Shown: piece after piece, positions 7,034-7,953 of the stretch | Layout: each line of letters starts with the position of its first letter | Position numbering within the stretch: position 1 is the stretch's first letter | Assembly: GCA_937967775.1 (NCBI GenBank) | Contig: CALCJH010000083.1 | Coordinates: 1 to 7,953 of the forward strand | Direction: 5' to 3' | DNA from: an uncultured bacterium | Lineage (GTDB): Bacteria > Armatimonadota > UBA5829 > DSUL01 | Length of the DNA stretch: 7,953 bases | Notes under the pieces: model-generated | What the model was told of the DNA's origin: nothing | Databases searched by the model: none | What the model saw: only the letters and a program-made list of their open reading frames with translations | Position numbers and translations under genes: made by a program

Positions 7034-7953
7034 ATGCTGAAGAAACTTGATCTGAACGGGGCGTGGATGGCGCGCGGATTCGACGGGCAGCATGGAGGCC
7101 CGGAGAGTTTTCTGGGCGACAGGGCCGACCTGCGCACATTCCTTCCGGCGCAGGTTCCGGGAGACATTCACCTGGACCTGCAGCGCGCCGGGCTGGTGGG
7201 CGACTACAACATCGGGCTGAACGCGCAGGATCAGCGGTGGGTGGAGGAGCAGTACTGGCTCTACCGCCGCACCTTCGACGCCCCGGCGGACGCCGCGGAT
7301 AAGCGGGCGTGGCTGGTCTTCGAAGCGCTGGACCTGTGCGCGCGCATCTTCCTGAACGGTGAGGAGATCGGCTCGCACGCGAACCGCTTCGTGCCCTGCC
7401 GCTTGGACGTGACGGGCAGGTTGCGCGAGGGCGAGAATGTGCTTTGCGTGCTGGTGGAAAGCGGGCTCTACTCGGTCTCGGAGAAGCCCGGGCGCGACTA
7501 CTCCCTCCAGATGGACCATCCCCTGCACAAGAGGAGCTGGCTGCGCAAGCCACAGTATAGCTTCTCCTGGGACTGGGCTCCGCGCCTAGTGAACGTGGGG
7601 ATCCACGGCGATGTGCGCCTGGAGTGGACGGATGCTCCGCGTCTGGATTCCCTCACCATCTACCCCGAGCTGTCCGCTGACCACTCCACAGCGAAGATCC
7701 ACGTCGTCGCATTCGTGGACCGGGTGTCCGATGCAAACCCGAAGGCGACGCTCCGCGTCCGCGTGCCTGAGACGGGAGCGGAAACCACCGTGGATGTCGA
7801 GTTGAAAGAAGACGTGACGTGCGTGGCGGCTGCGGTGGATATCCCTGCTCCAAAGCTCTGGTGGCCCCGGCCGCACGGAGATCAGCCGCTCTATGCGATG
7901 GAGATCGAGCTGCTTCAGGACGGTCGCCCCGTGGACTCGGCGAAGCGCCGGAC
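7034..7953 (+). CDS. Beta-mannosidase, glycoside hydrolase family 2, N-terminal part (3' end beyond the window)
   Basis: The frame is open to the right edge (306 codons seen). GH2 beta-mannosidases remove terminal beta-D-mannose from manno-oligosaccharides and are usually 800-900 residues long. The visible part covers the N-terminal sugar-binding jelly-roll (residues about 1-195) and most of the following Ig-like domain. Typical family blocks are LNGAW, the VPGD segment, YWLYRRTF, the L-x-F-E-A-L-D-L-x-A-x-I-x-L-N-G block, RKPQYSFSWDWAPRL (Phe177 to Trp181), VNVGI, and WWP-x-x-x-G-x-QPLY starting at Trp276. The two catalytic Glu residues lie beyond the window. No signal peptide is seen, so cytoplasmic action is likely. 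AGGAG at 7024-7028 is 5 nt before the ATG. An in-frame GTG at 6980 with a perfect AAGGAGG (6968-6974) would add 18 residues rich in Arg and Gly; the ATG is preferred because the family normally begins near LDLNGAW. The gene lies 112 nt after the UROD-like gene. Confidence 0.92.
   Translation, partial: MLKKLDLNGAWMARGFDGQHGGPESFLGDRADLRTFLPAQVPGDIHLDLQRAGLVGDYNIGLNAQDQRWVEEQYWLYRRTFDAPADAADKRAWLVFEALDLCARIFLNGEEIGSHANRFVPCRLDVTGRLREGENVLCVLVESGLYSVSEKPGRDYSLQMDHPLHKRSWLRKPQYSFSWDWAPRLVNVGIHGDVRLEWTDAPRLDSLTIYPELSADHSTAKIHVVAFVDRVSDANPKATLRVRVPETGAETTVDVELKEDVTCVAAAVDIPAPKLWWPRPHGDQPLYAMEIELLQDGRPVDSAKRR

Overview
The window is GC-rich bacterial DNA with four protein genes, two of them cut by the window edges. 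No rRNA, tRNA, CRISPR array, insertion sequence or attachment site was seen. The gene set (an exported protein with a repeated 'DDW-x-C ... HWWGS' module, a GerMN plus N-acetylmuramoyl-L-alanine amidase fusion ending in an OB-like domain, a divergent uroporphyrinogen-decarboxylase-like protein, and a beta-mannosidase) resembles Armatimonadota or Planctomycetota environmental genomes. That placement is inference from domain style, not from a marker gene.

Layout: (1) Positions 2720 to 1, minus strand: a long secreted protein, open through the left edge, with three tandem copies of a roughly 210-residue module. A long plus-strand frame over the same DNA (126-2822) is a shadow of it. (2) Positions 2721-3225: a divergent intergenic region with one plausible sigma-70-type promoter on each strand. 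Each transcript would have a leader of about 180-200 nt with several potential RNA hairpins. (3) Positions 3226-5673, plus strand: a secreted multidomain peptidoglycan amidase with its catalytic residues intact. (4) Positions 5674-5781: a spacer with two hairpins and no U-tract. (5) Positions 5782-6921, plus strand, TTG start: a UROD-superfamily protein that keeps a His/Cys-Gly motif but has Ser where metal-binding relatives usually have a C-terminal Cys. (6) Positions 6922-7033: a spacer with a perfect 10-bp hairpin next to a Shine-Dalgarno sequence and an alternative in-frame GTG start. (7) Positions 7034 to the right edge, plus strand: the N-terminal third of a GH2 beta-mannosidase.

Working together: the two divergent genes encode exported envelope or extracellular proteins, and the amidase remodels or degrades peptidoglycan. 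The UROD-like gene and the beta-mannosidase lie in the same direction about 110 nt apart and may form a glycan-use unit; this is inferred from position only. Nothing here is clearly a new defence or mobile system. The less ordinary points are the triple-module protein of unknown function, the amidase domain combination, the altered metal site of the UROD-like protein, and the structured leaders.
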